Positions 1 to 9,422 of a DNA stretch of 64,000 bases are shown here, piece by piece. A program made the translations under genes and the position numbers. The stretch covers positions 91,634-155,633 of the forward strand of contig JAUHXC010000025.1 in NCBI GenBank assembly GCA_030427205.1. The letters run 5' to 3'. Origin of the DNA: a bacterium (GTDB taxonomy: Bacteria; Myxococcota_A; Bradymonadia; UBA7976; UBA1532). The notes under the pieces are model-generated. The model saw nothing but the letters and a program-made list of their open reading frames with translations, had not been told where the DNA came from and ran no database searches. Every line of letters begins with the position of its first letter. Position 1 is the first letter of the stretch.

Positions 1-2
1 AC

Positions 3-743
3 GGCGGGCGGGCCATCAACGGCGAGGCCATGCTCTCGGTCATCCCCACCGGCACCGGCGGCGACCTGCGGCGCACGCTCGACCTGCCGCAAGACGCCGT
101 CGAAGCCATCGACCACGTCGGCGAGCGCCCGGTCACCGTCGACGTCGGGGTGCTCACCTGCGACGACGGCCGCGGCAACCCGGTGACGAACCACTTCGTC
201 AACATCAGCAGCTTCGGGGTCTCGGGGCGGGTGGTCGACGCGGTCAACCACACCACCAAGGCCTTCGGCGGCAAGGTCAGCTTCATGCTCGGCGCCGCCC
301 GGGCCACCGCGAAGTGGAGCAACCAACGGGTGCGCATCGTGCTCGACCCCGACACCCCCGACGCGCAGGTGCTCGAGCGGCGGGTCTACCTCACCGCCAT
401 CGGCAACGCGCGCTACTTCGGCGGCGGCATGAAGATCGCGCCCGACGCGATCATGGACGACGGCCTCTTCGACGTCGTGATCATGGGCGATCTCTCCAAA
501 GCCACCGTGCTGCTCAAGTCGGGCACGATCTACAAAGGCACCCACCTCGAGCTCGACAAGGTCGAACATCACCTCGCCCGGGCGGTGCGCGCCGAGGCCA
601 TCGAGGGCGACCCGCCGGTGCTCATCGACATGGACGGCGAGCAGCCCGGCTGCCTGCCCGCCACCTGGAGCCTCGTGCCCGGCGCGCTGCGGATCTGCGT
701 CGGCCCCGGCTTCAAGGCCGCCCGCGGCGCCGGGGCCCGATGA
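3..743 (+). CDS. Diacylglycerol kinase family lipid kinase, 3' part
   Basis: This is the C-terminal part of a YegS/DagK/BmrU-type lipid kinase; the N-terminus lies before the window and the frame is open from base 3. The stretch IPTGTGGDLRRTL matches the family's conserved GTGND-type nucleotide-binding segment (usual Asn replaced here by Gly). FGGGMKIAPDAIMDDGLFDV and the DMDGEQPG segment near the end are typical of the C-terminal beta-sandwich. Family members phosphorylate diacylglycerol or related lipids at the inner membrane. The stop overlaps the lnt start as ATGA (740-743), so the two are probably co-transcribed envelope-lipid genes. The precise lipid substrate cannot be read from the sequence. 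Confidence 0.85.
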   Translation, partial: GGRAINGEAMLSVIPTGTGGDLRRTLDLPQDAVEAIDHVGERPVTVDVGVLTCDDGRGNPVTNHFVNISSFGVSGRVVDAVNHTTKAFGGKVSFMLGAARATAKWSNQRVRIVLDPDTPDAQVLERRVYLTAIGNARYFGGGMKIAPDAIMDDGLFDVVIMGDLSKATVLLKSGTIYKGTHLELDKVEHHLARAVRAEAIEGDPPVLIDMDGEQPGCLPATWSLVPGALRICVGPGFKAARGAGAR

Positions 744-2413
744 GCGCCGCCGCCGCCATCGACGGCGCGCCCGCGGGCAAGCCGGGCACCTTCGGACGCG
801 ACCTGGGGCTGGCCACCCTCGCCGGCGTGCTCTGCTTCGCCGCCTTCCCCACCGCGCTGGCCCCCGAGCACACCTTCTGGCCGCTGATCTGGATCAGCCA
901 CATCCCGCTCTTGTGGGTGCTCAAAGACAAAGCCCCCAAGCAGGCGTTCCGCTGGGGCCTCTACTGCGGCACGGTCATCAACGCGGGCGGCTACTACTGG
1001 ATAGCCACCATGCTCGAGACCTTCGGCGGCCTGCCGCTGTGGCTGGGGCTGGTCGGGCTCTTGCTGCACAGCCTGTGGCTCGGCTTCATCTGGGCCATCT
1101 GGGCCTGGGGGGTCAACCGCATCGGCAATACCACCCGGCTGCCCATCGAGTGGTCGGTGCCCATCGTCATGGTCGCCGCCGAGTTCGCCGTGCCGCGCAT
1201 CTTCCCGGCCTATATGGGCAACAGCCAGTACCTCTTCCCGGCGATGATGCAGATCTGCGACCTGTTCGGCATCACCGCGGTCACCTTCCTCATCTACCGG
1301 GTCAACGCGGTCGGCTTCCTCTGGGTGCGCGCGCTCATCGAAGGCCGCCCGCGCCCGGTGCGGGCCACCGCGGTCACCGTCGCGCTGCTCGCCGGCACGC
1401 TGATCTACGGCGTCGTGCAGATGGGGCGCATCGACGCCCGCATGGACGCCGCGCCCAAGCTGAAGATCGGCATGGTCGAAGGCGACGTGGGCATCTTCCA
1501 GACCGCCACCAAGGACGCGCGCCGCAACCACCTGCTCATCCAGCAGAACCTGTCGGCCGAGCTCGAGGCGCAGGGGGCCGAGCTGATCGTCTGGCCCGAG
1601 AGCGCCTATCGCTACGGGCACCTGCCGCGGGACGCGAAGCAGTTCCCGCCGTCGAAGGCCCCGCTCGTCGCCGACTGGCGGGCCGATCGGCGCACCGCGC
1701 CCGCCGACAAGGCCGCGCCGCAGCGCGGGTTCACCACGCCCCTGCTCTTCGGCTCGACGAGCATCGAGCGCAACGAGACGCCCCGCTGGGAGGGCGACGG
1801 CCCGTGGGTGCCCTATAACACCGCGTGGCTGCTCGACCGCGACGGCACGATCGTGGGCACCTACGACAAGGTCTTCCTGCTCGTCTTCGGCGAATACATC
1901 CCGTTCGCGAAGTACTTCCCGCAGATCTACGACATGATCCCCGCCGCCGGGAACCTCGAGGCGGGCACCCGGCTGGAGGTCATCGAGACCGACATCTTCC
2001 CCCAGGTCGAGAAGCTGCGGCTGGGCGTGCTCATCTGCTACGAGGGCCTGCTGCCGGGCTTCACCCGCCCGCTGGTCAGCGAGGGCCGACCCCATGTGCT
2101 GGTCAACATCACCAACGACGACTGGTTCGGCAAGACCGCCGAGCGCTACCTGCACCTCGCGCTGACCGTGCCCCGGGCCATCGAGCATCGGCTGGCCTTC
2201 GTGCGCAGCACGCTCACCGGGGTCAGCGTCTTCGTCGACGCCAACGGCCGCCAGATCGAGATGACCCGCCCCGACGACCCCGAGGCCATCATGTGGGACA
2301 CCCCGCTGATGCAGTCGGCGACGGTCTACCAGATCATCGGCGACGCCTTCCCCTGGGGCTGCCTGCTGCTGACACTCGGCTTCTACGGGTTCGGCCGCTG
2401 GCGCCGGCGGTGA
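740..2413 (+). CDS. lnt: Apolipoprotein N-acyltransferase Lnt
   Basis: This integral inner-membrane enzyme adds the third acyl chain to the N-terminal Cys of lipoproteins. It is 557 aa with several hydrophobic segments in the first ~240 residues, followed by a nitrilase-like periplasmic domain. The catalytic triad is visible: Glu287 in IVWPES, Lys377 in YDKVFLLVFGEY and Cys433 in LICYEG, followed by NITNDDWFG. The ATG at 740 is chosen because it overlaps the preceding stop and gives normal family length. The many lipoproteins in this window would be its substrates. Confidence 0.95.
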   Translation: MSAAAAIDGAPAGKPGTFGRDLGLATLAGVLCFAAFPTALAPEHTFWPLIWISHIPLLWVLKDKAPKQAFRWGLYCGTVINAGGYYWIATMLETFGGLPLWLGLVGLLLHSLWLGFIWAIWAWGVNRIGNTTRLPIEWSVPIVMVAAEFAVPRIFPAYMGNSQYLFPAMMQICDLFGITAVTFLIYRVNAVGFLWVRALIEGRPRPVRATAVTVALLAGTLIYGVVQMGRIDARMDAAPKLKIGMVEGDVGIFQTATKDARRNHLLIQQNLSAELEAQGAELIVWPESAYRYGHLPRDAKQFPPSKAPLVADWRADRRTAPADKAAPQRGFTTPLLFGSTSIERNETPRWEGDGPWVPYNTAWLLDRDGTIVGTYDKVFLLVFGEYIPFAKYFPQIYDMIPAAGNLEAGTRLEVIETDIFPQVEKLRLGVLICYEGLLPGFTRPLVSEGRPHVLVNITNDDWFGKTAERYLHLALTVPRAIEHRLAFVRSTLTGVSVFVDANGRQIEMTRPDDPEAIMWDTPLMQSATVYQIIGDAFPWGCLLLTLGFYGFGRWRRR

Positions 2414-2505
2414 GCGGCGAATCGAAGCGCCCCGCGCTCGGGTCCGCAACGAACGTCACGTGCCGCATTGCCCATCGGCGCGGGGGTCTGGTACACCACA
2501 AGACC

Positions 2506-3252
2506 ATGCGTGCGTTGCCCATCGCCATTGCCGGCCTGCTGCCGTTCTCCGCCGTCGCCCAGCCGGCGGCCGACGCGTCGCCGGCGGCCGACGCGCCCGC
2601 CAGCGACACCCCCTCCAGCACGCCCCCTGCCGGCGGCCTGCCGACCACCCCCCAGAGCATGGGCACCCTGGTCGTCGACGCGGAAGACGGGGTCGAGGTG
2701 CGGGTCGACGACGCGGTGATCGGCCAGACGCCGCTGCCCGGGCCGTGGACGCTCGCCCCCGGCACCCACACCGTCGAGCTGCGCCCGGCGAGCGGCGCGC
2801 CCACCGTGCGCCAGATCACCGTCGCCGCCGGCCAGCGGGTGGCCATCGACCTCGGCGGCAAGACGCCCGCCGAGGCGCCGCCGCCCGAGGAGGTGCCCGC
2901 CGAAGCGCTCGCGACCCCGCCGCCGCCCGCCGGCCCCGGGTTCTCGCTGGCCACCGGCGGCTACATCGCCGCCGGGCTCGGCCTGGCCGTGGCCGGCGCG
3001 GGCGTCGCGCTCGGGCTGCAGGCCGACAGCCTCGCCGCCGAGGCCCGCGACCTCGACCGGGCGACCCACGACCGCGCCGAACAGCAGGATCTCGTCGATC
3101 AGGCCGACGGCGCCGCCTTCTGGGCCAACGTCTCCTACGGCGCCGGCGGGGTGCTGCTCTTGAGCGGCGCGGCGATGATCCTGCTGGCCAGCGACGGCCC
3201 GCTCGGCATCGCGCCGACGCCGGGCGGCGCGGTGGTGGAGGGCCGGTTTTGA
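2506..3252 (+). CDS. PEGA-domain envelope protein
   Basis: The 248-aa protein has an N-terminal signal peptide (about residues 1-18, cleavage near AVAQ) and a Pro/Ala/Asp/Ser-rich linker. A PEGA domain follows at about 53-117 (GTLVVDAEDGVEVRVDD, then LAPGTHTVEL). After another Pro/Glu-rich linker come two hydrophobic segments (about 152-172 and 208-228) flanking a short helical stretch. PEGA domains are extracytoplasmic beta-sandwiches common beside myxobacterial kinases. The gene sits 92 bases after lnt and overlaps the next gene by TTGA, so it likely forms an operon with the lipoprotein and kinase that follow. The specific function is unknown. Confidence 0.8.
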   Translation: MRALPIAIAGLLPFSAVAQPAADASPAADAPASDTPSSTPPAGGLPTTPQSMGTLVVDAEDGVEVRVDDAVIGQTPLPGPWTLAPGTHTVELRPASGAPTVRQITVAAGQRVAIDLGGKTPAEAPPPEEVPAEALATPPPPAGPGFSLATGGYIAAGLGLAVAGAGVALGLQADSLAAEARDLDRATHDRAEQQDLVDQADGAAFWANVSYGAGGVLLLSGAAMILLASDGPLGIAPTPGGAVVEGRF

Positions 3253-3494
3253 GAGGCTCGCCCCCCCGCCGCACGCTGCTCGCCGCCGCGCTCGCCGGCG
3301 CCGCGCTGCTGCTCGGGGCCGCCGCGTGCGACCCCGACCTGCCGGGGCGGGCGTGCAGCAGCGACGACGACTGCTTTCGTGACGAGATCTGCCAGGGCAC
3401 CAGCTGCGTGTCCGGCGAGCGAGGCCCGGGGCAGGCCGACCAGGATGGCGACGCCGCGCTCGAGGACGACGCGGGCGTCGACGCGGAGACGTGA
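3249..3494 (+). CDS. Small Cys-rich lipoprotein
   Basis: This 81-aa protein starts at TTG 3249, overlapping the stop of the PEGA gene (TTGA). An Arg-containing N-terminus and a hydrophobic run lead to a lipobox-like LLGAAAC with Cys27 as the predicted lipidated residue. The mature part has four further Cys (36, 42, 48, 53) in a pattern like the short Cys-rich modules of myxobacterial lipoproteins, then an Asp/Glu/Ala-rich tail. Its stop overlaps the next kinase's GTG start (GTGA at 3491-3494). It may be an extracytoplasmic partner of the PEGA protein or kinase, but no function is known. Confidence 0.65.
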   Translation: MRGSPPRRTLLAAALAGAALLLGAAACDPDLPGRACSSDDDCFRDEICQGTSCVSGERGPGQADQDGDAALEDDAGVDAET

Positions 3495-5875
3495 CCCCGG
3501 TGCAGGCGATGCAACCCGAGCGCTTCGGCCCCTACCTGCTCGCGCGCAAGATCGCCACCGGCGGCACCGCCGAGATCTTCCTCGCGCGGCGTGACGGCAG
3601 CGACGGCTTCTCGCGGCACATCGCCATCAAGCGCATCCTGCCGCAATACGCCGAAGACACCGCCTTCGTGCAGTTGCTGCTCGACGAGGCCCGCCTCGCC
3701 GCCCACCTGCACCACGGCCACATCGTGCAGATCCACGACGTGGGCCAGATCGACGGGCAGGCCTACATCGCGATGGAGTACCTGCCCGGCACCGACGTCG
3801 GGCGGCTGATGCAGCGCGCCGGCGAGCGCACCCGCCGGGTCCTCGTCGCGCACACCGACCACGAGCTGCGCAAGACGCTCATCCGCTACATCAAGAAGCT
3901 CGACCGCGACCTCGAGGTGGTGCCGGCCCACGACGCCGACGAGGTCACCCGGCGCTCCGCCGACGGCGCGATCGACCTCGCGGTGGTCGACAACAAGCTC
4001 GCGACGCTGGTCGTCGACCGGCTTGCCTCGAACCACCCCGAGCTCTTGCGCACCATCGTCGTCGGCGACGCCCCCGGCCTGCGCCCGGTGCCGACCACCT
4101 TCATCACCGACGACCACGACCCGCGGGTGCTCGCCGAGATCGTCGACTGCTGCATGCGCGCGCCGATGCCGCTCGACATCGCGATGCAGATCATCCGGGC
4201 GGTGGCCGACGGCCTCGACCACGCGCACACCGCCGTCGACTACGCCGACGAGCCGCTGCACATCGTGCACCGCGACATCAACCCGGCGAACGTGCTCGTC
4301 TCGAAGAGCGGCACCGTCAAGCTCGTCGACTTCGGCATCGCCCGGGCGATGACCGGCGACGAGGGCCCGCGCAAGGGCTTCGTCGGCACCTACGACTACA
4401 TGAGCCCCGAGCAGACCGGCAAGACGAGCGTCGACGCGCGCTCCGACCTGTTCTCGCTCGGCACGCTGATCCACCTCCTGGTCACCGGCGAGCACCCGTA
4501 CAAGGGCGACGACATGTTCGCCACGATGCGCGCGCTGCGTGAAGACCCGCCGCCGCCGCTCGACGCGCGCATCCCCGGCACCCCCGCGCTGCTCGTCGAC
4601 ATCGCGATGCGCGCCGCCGAGAAGGACCCCGACGATCGCTACCCCTCGGCCGAGGCGATGCTCAGCGACATCGAAGAGGTCGTGCGCCGCTCGGGCATCA
4701 ACCTGAGCCCCAAGCGGCTGGCGAGCTACGTGCGGGCGATCTTCGGCAAGGACGTCAAGCGCTTCGGCGTCACGACGATGAGCATGCCCGCCGTCAAAGT
4801 CGACGATCAGGGCAACGTCATCCCGGTGCACGCCCGCAAGAGCATCAACGAGGTGGGCCGTCCCGTCGCCAAGGACGACTCGGTCAACAGCCTGGTGCCG
4901 ATTCTCGAGGTGCCCGCCGAGCCGCCGCCGACCCTGGGGCCGATCAAGGCGGTGCAGGAGACCATCGACGCCGCCGACGCCGAGGTCGCCGCCGAGAAGG
5001 CCGCTGCCCGCCCGGCGACCGACGCCGCGGCCCGGCAGGCAGCGCCGGGCATGGACGCGGAGGCGCCGTCCGCCCCGCCGGCAGCGAGCGACCCGCTGGA
5101 TCACGCCGCGACCCAGGCGCTGCCCGGGCCCTCGGCCGTCGACGACCTGCTCGCCGACGCGGCGCGCGCCGCCCACCCCGTGACCGACGACTCGCTGACC
5201 GACGATCCGGGCATGCTGCACCCGCCGACGATGCCGCCCATCGTCGACCCCAAGATCATCGGCGCGGGCGCCGCGCTGCCCGTCGAGCCGGCCCGCCGGG
5301 CGGCGCCGTCGCCGGCCAACCGCTTCACCCCGGCCCCGGTGGCCGTCGGCGCCGAAGACGACGGCCCGACCCAGGTCGCGCCGCCGTCCCCCGAGATCCT
5401 CGCCGCGATCGCCGCCGCCAGCGGCCCGCGCAATACCTCGCCGCCGCCGCGCGCCCCCGACCTGCCGCCGACCGAGGCCCCCGCCGAGCACATCGCCCGG
5501 CGCCTGGGCGCGCCGATGCAGCAGGGCCCCGCGGCGATGCGCCAACTGCCCCACGGCCGGGTGGGCGCACGCCCCTCGTATCAGGGCGGCATGCCGGGCA
5601 CGCCGGCCCGGGGGCCGGTGCAGGGCCCACCCGGCACGCCCGGCGCGCACGGTCGGGCGAGCATGCCCGGCGCCTACCCGCCGGGCATGCAGCGCACCCC
5701 CGTCGGCCAGCGCGGCTCGATGCACTCGCTGCACTCGATCAACGCGATGGGCCCGCCGCCGTCGAGCCGCAGCTCCGCCGACGACAGCGCGATGCGCATC
5801 GTGCTCGGCATCGTCATCGGCGCGCTCGTCGGCCTCGTCGCCCTCTACATCTGGTGGCGCACCGGCAACGGCTGA
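3491..5875 (+). CDS. Ser/Thr protein kinase with receiver-like insertion and C-terminal TM anchor
   Basis: This 794-aa Hanks-type kinase starts at GTG 3491. The N-lobe shows a glycine loop at residues 21-31 (IATGGTAEIFL), Lys47 in AIKRI and a probable alpha-C Glu67. After the hinge (IAMEYLPGTDVGRLMQRAGE) the fold is interrupted at about 113-224 by a (beta-alpha)5 module that resembles a response-regulator receiver. Asp167 ends its third strand (DLAVVD), but the usual acidic pair is replaced by His121-Thr122. The C-lobe then resumes with HRDINPAN (Asp262), DFG (Asp280) and MSPEQ, so the kinase looks catalytically competent. Residues ~400-765 are Pro/Ala-rich, and a single TM segment lies near the C-terminus (IVLGIVIGALVGLVALYIWW). 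It is an operon partner of the PEGA protein and small lipoprotein. Confidence 0.92.
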   Translation: MTPVQAMQPERFGPYLLARKIATGGTAEIFLARRDGSDGFSRHIAIKRILPQYAEDTAFVQLLLDEARLAAHLHHGHIVQIHDVGQIDGQAYIAMEYLPGTDVGRLMQRAGERTRRVLVAHTDHELRKTLIRYIKKLDRDLEVVPAHDADEVTRRSADGAIDLAVVDNKLATLVVDRLASNHPELLRTIVVGDAPGLRPVPTTFITDDHDPRVLAEIVDCCMRAPMPLDIAMQIIRAVADGLDHAHTAVDYADEPLHIVHRDINPANVLVSKSGTVKLVDFGIARAMTGDEGPRKGFVGTYDYMSPEQTGKTSVDARSDLFSLGTLIHLLVTGEHPYKGDDMFATMRALREDPPPPLDARIPGTPALLVDIAMRAAEKDPDDRYPSAEAMLSDIEEVVRRSGINLSPKRLASYVRAIFGKDVKRFGVTTMSMPAVKVDDQGNVIPVHARKSINEVGRPVAKDDSVNSLVPILEVPAEPPPTLGPIKAVQETIDAADAEVAAEKAAARPATDAAARQAAPGMDAEAPSAPPAASDPLDHAATQALPGPSAVDDLLADAARAAHPVTDDSLTDDPGMLHPPTMPPIVDPKIIGAGAALPVEPARRAAPSPANRFTPAPVAVGAEDDGPTQVAPPSPEILAAIAAASGPRNTSPPPRAPDLPPTEAPAEHIARRLGAPMQQGPAAMRQLPHGRVGARPSYQGGMPGTPARGPVQGPPGTPGAHGRASMPGAYPPGMQRTPVGQRGSMHSLHSINAMGPPPSSRSSADDSAMRIVLGIVIGALVGLVALYIWWRTGNG

Positions 5876-6048
5876 CGCCGGCCCTCGACCCCCACTCCGC
5901 CGAGCCCCTCATGCCTGCGCGCGGTCCAGACCGGCCGCTCTGGCGATCCCATACCCCGCCCGAGCGGTGCGAACCGCCGCGCCGGTGGATCCGACGACGC
6001 GAGCAGGCGGTCTGCACCGCCCCCGCGCCAACGCACCGCGCGACGACC

Positions 6049-6107
6049 GGCGGTTCGAACCGCCCCCGCGCCGACGCACCTCGCGGCGACCGGCGGTTCG
6101 AACCGCC
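6049..6107. repeat. Two perfect 16-bp palindromes
   Basis: GGCGGTTCGAACCGCC occurs at 6049-6064 and again at 6092-6107, exactly 43 bases apart. These are the two most perfect members of the array, with fully self-complementary TCGA cores. Confidence 0.9.
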
Positions 6108-6110
6108 CCC

Positions 6111-6279
6111 GCATAAGGACTTGTCCCCATCGGCAGGCGATCCCGACCGCCCCGCATAAGGACTTGTCCCCATCGGCAGGCGGTCCCGACCGCCCCCGCA
6201 TAAGGACTTGTCCCCATCGGCAGGCGGTCCCGACCGCCCCCGCATAAGGACTTGTCCCCATCGGCAGGCGGTCCCGACC
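6111..6279. repeat. Four near-identical 43-44 bp tandem repeats
   Basis: Four units start with GCATAAGGACTTGTCCCC at 6111, 6154, 6198 and 6242, each ending in a GCGGTCCCGACC-type palindrome (the first has GCGATCCCGACC). Inside each unit GGACTTGTCC is a second small inverted repeat. The block is a homogenised part of the larger palindrome array and probably a recent tandem amplification. Confidence 0.9.
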
Positions 6280-6530
6280 ACCTGCACGCGCCCACCCTGC
6301 CCCGTGTCGGGCGGTTGCAACCACCGCGCGGCCGGCCCCCTCCACCGCCGACGCGGTCCGGACCCCGTCGACCGCCGCCCGGTGCCCGGACCATGACGGT
6401 ACGGACCGTTCGAGCCCATGACCCCCTGCCACCGGGCCCCGGTGCGAACCGGCGCCAGCCGTTGCCCCTGCCGCCATCCGGCGGTCGCGGGCAAATCCCG
6501 GCGCGCCCGAAAAACGATCGCCTCTGCGAG

Positions 6531-6558
6531 TTGACACGCTCCGGGCAGTGCTTAACGT
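6531..6558 (+). promoter_or_regulatory. Candidate sigma-70-type promoter of dnaK
   Basis: TTGACA at 6531-6536 is a perfect -35 match. Sixteen bases later TAACGT (6553-6558) can serve as a weak -10. It lies about 110 bases upstream of the dnaK ATG and just after the palindrome array. No CIRCE element and no convincing sigma-32 consensus was seen. The assignment rests on consensus alone. Confidence 0.4.
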
Positions 6559-6666
6559 CCCGCCGTCACCCGGTCGCGACCCCGCCACAGCCTGGAGTCA
6601 GCGGCCGGCTCAACACCGATAATCCACAGCATCGAGCGCCGCGACGCGCTGGAAGGAGCCCCCGAG

Positions 6667-8583
<1,917 letters not shown>

Positions 8584-8634
8584 CGTCCGCCCCGAGAACC
8601 GGGCCGCCGCGGCGGGCCGGCCAAGAGAATACGG

Positions 8635-8669
8635 CGCCCCGGATCATCCGATCCGGGGCGTTTGTATTT
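8635..8669 (+). terminator. Rho-independent terminator after dnaK
   Basis: A perfect 10-bp stem, CGCCCCGGAT (8635-8644) paired with ATCCGGGGCG (8651-8660), closes a 6-base loop and is followed by TTTGTATTT. It lies 52 bases after the dnaK stop. Confidence 0.85.
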
Positions 8670-8745
8670 CAGCGGGGCCTGCGGGCGGCGGCCCCGGCCG
8701 GCCCGTGCTACCGTCGATCGCGTCCCGCCCGCGACGGAGGTGCCC

Positions 8746-9300
8746 GTGATCAGTCACCCGCATGCGCCCTCGGCGCTCGCCGGCCTGCTCGTGCTGCTGG
8801 CCATCGGCTGCCAGGAGACGAGCGATCCGCAGTTCACGCCGGTGCCCCCGTCGAGCTACCGCCCCGGCGGCAGCGGCCCCGTCGGACCGCGCGGCGACGC
8901 GACCGTGGTGGGCGATCCGGCCGACGCGGCCGAGACCGACGCCGACGTGGGCGCCGACGGCAGCGCCGCCGATGCCGAGGTGGACGCCGCGCCCGACGCC
9001 GTGCTCGACGCCGCGCCCGACGCCGCCGAGGCGGCCTTCATGTGCAATAACGACCAGGACTGCGTGCTCGCGGTGCGGCTGCCCACCTGCGAGCCGTGCC
9101 CGGTGGCGGCGCACGTCGACGATGTGCTCACCGACCGCTGCCTGGTGGTCTACATCCAGGGCGCGACCATCGGCACCTACACCCCCGCCGACTGCTGGGC
9201 CGACTGCGGCGACGCCATCGGCGAGGCCTGCTTCGACGCGCCGGCCGCCGCGGTGTGCGACCCGCCGCGCAGCGTCGGGCAGTGCGCCCTGTTCCGCTGA
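8746..9300 (+). CDS. Asp/Ala-rich Cys-containing lipoprotein
   Basis: The 184-aa protein is read from GTG 8746, 5 bases after GGAGG (8736-8740). A longer frame extends upstream into the terminator and is unlikely. A hydrophobic segment ends at LLAIGC (predicted lipidated Cys22). A Pro/Gly-rich then Asp/Ala/Val-rich stalk (DAAPDAVLDAAPDA) follows, and the C-terminal ~85 residues carry about ten Cys (MCNNDQDC, CEPCPV, DCWADCG), probably disulfide-bonded. It is predicted to be an envelope lipoprotein. No family with known function was recognised. Confidence 0.7.
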   Translation: MISHPHAPSALAGLLVLLAIGCQETSDPQFTPVPPSSYRPGGSGPVGPRGDATVVGDPADAAETDADVGADGSAADAEVDAAPDAVLDAAPDAAEAAFMCNNDQDCVLAVRLPTCEPCPVAAHVDDVLTDRCLVVYIQGATIGTYTPADCWADCGDAIGEACFDAPAAAVCDPPRSVGQCALFR

Positions 9301-9422
9301 CTGCGCCCTGCTCCGCTGACCGGGGCCGAGCCACCGGGCGGCGATCCACCTGACACCGCGCGCGATCGGCGTGCTATCGTTCGTCCGGCGCGCGACCGCG
9401 GGGTCGCCGGTGGAGGTGAGCC

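Larger units (their letters stand above)
5923..6450. repeat. Array of 13 palindromes GGTNNNNACC with 42-44 bp spacing
   Basis: GGTNNNNACC, usually extended to gcGGTNNNNACCgc, begins at 5923, 5966, 6009, 6052, 6095, 6139 (GAT variant), 6182, 6226, 6270, 6313, 6355, 6398 and 6441. Successive distances are 43, 43, 43, 43, 44, 43, 44, 44, 43, 42, 43 and 43. The four central bases vary (CCAG, GCGA, CTGC, TCGA, CCCG, TGCA, CCGG, ACGG). Flanking arm bases often change together: gc/gc, ac/gt, cc/gg. The sequence between palindromes is unrelated in most units. A degenerate further copy (GGTCGCGGGC) lies at 6483. The array could be operator sites on one DNA face or, if transcribed, regularly spaced tetraloop hairpins. 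Confidence 0.85.
5876..6666. other. 791-bp non-coding region before dnaK
   Basis: No convincing gene lies here; the open frames are GC-rich shadows with tandem-repeat peptide products. It holds the periodic palindrome array (5923-6450), a homogeneous 43-44 bp tandem block inside it, a candidate promoter at 6531-6558 and the dnaK ribosome-binding site (GGAAGGAG, 6651-6658). Confidence 0.8.

Noticed and set aside
569..2449. 626-codon antisense frame over lnt
   Set aside because: Shadow of a GC-rich gene; the plus-strand Lnt has all family motifs.
2816..5734. 972-codon antisense frame over the kinase
   Set aside because: Arg/Val/Asp/His-rich shadow with no domain; the plus-strand kinase is clear.
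5923..6450. CRISPR array
   Set aside because: Spacing is regular, but the conserved element is only 10-16 bases with a variable core, four spacers are identical and there is no cas gene in the window.
5845..6588. Protein-coding frames through the palindrome array
   Set aside because: Several frames on both strands stay open only because the tandem repeat lacks stops; no ribosome-binding site or domain supports them.
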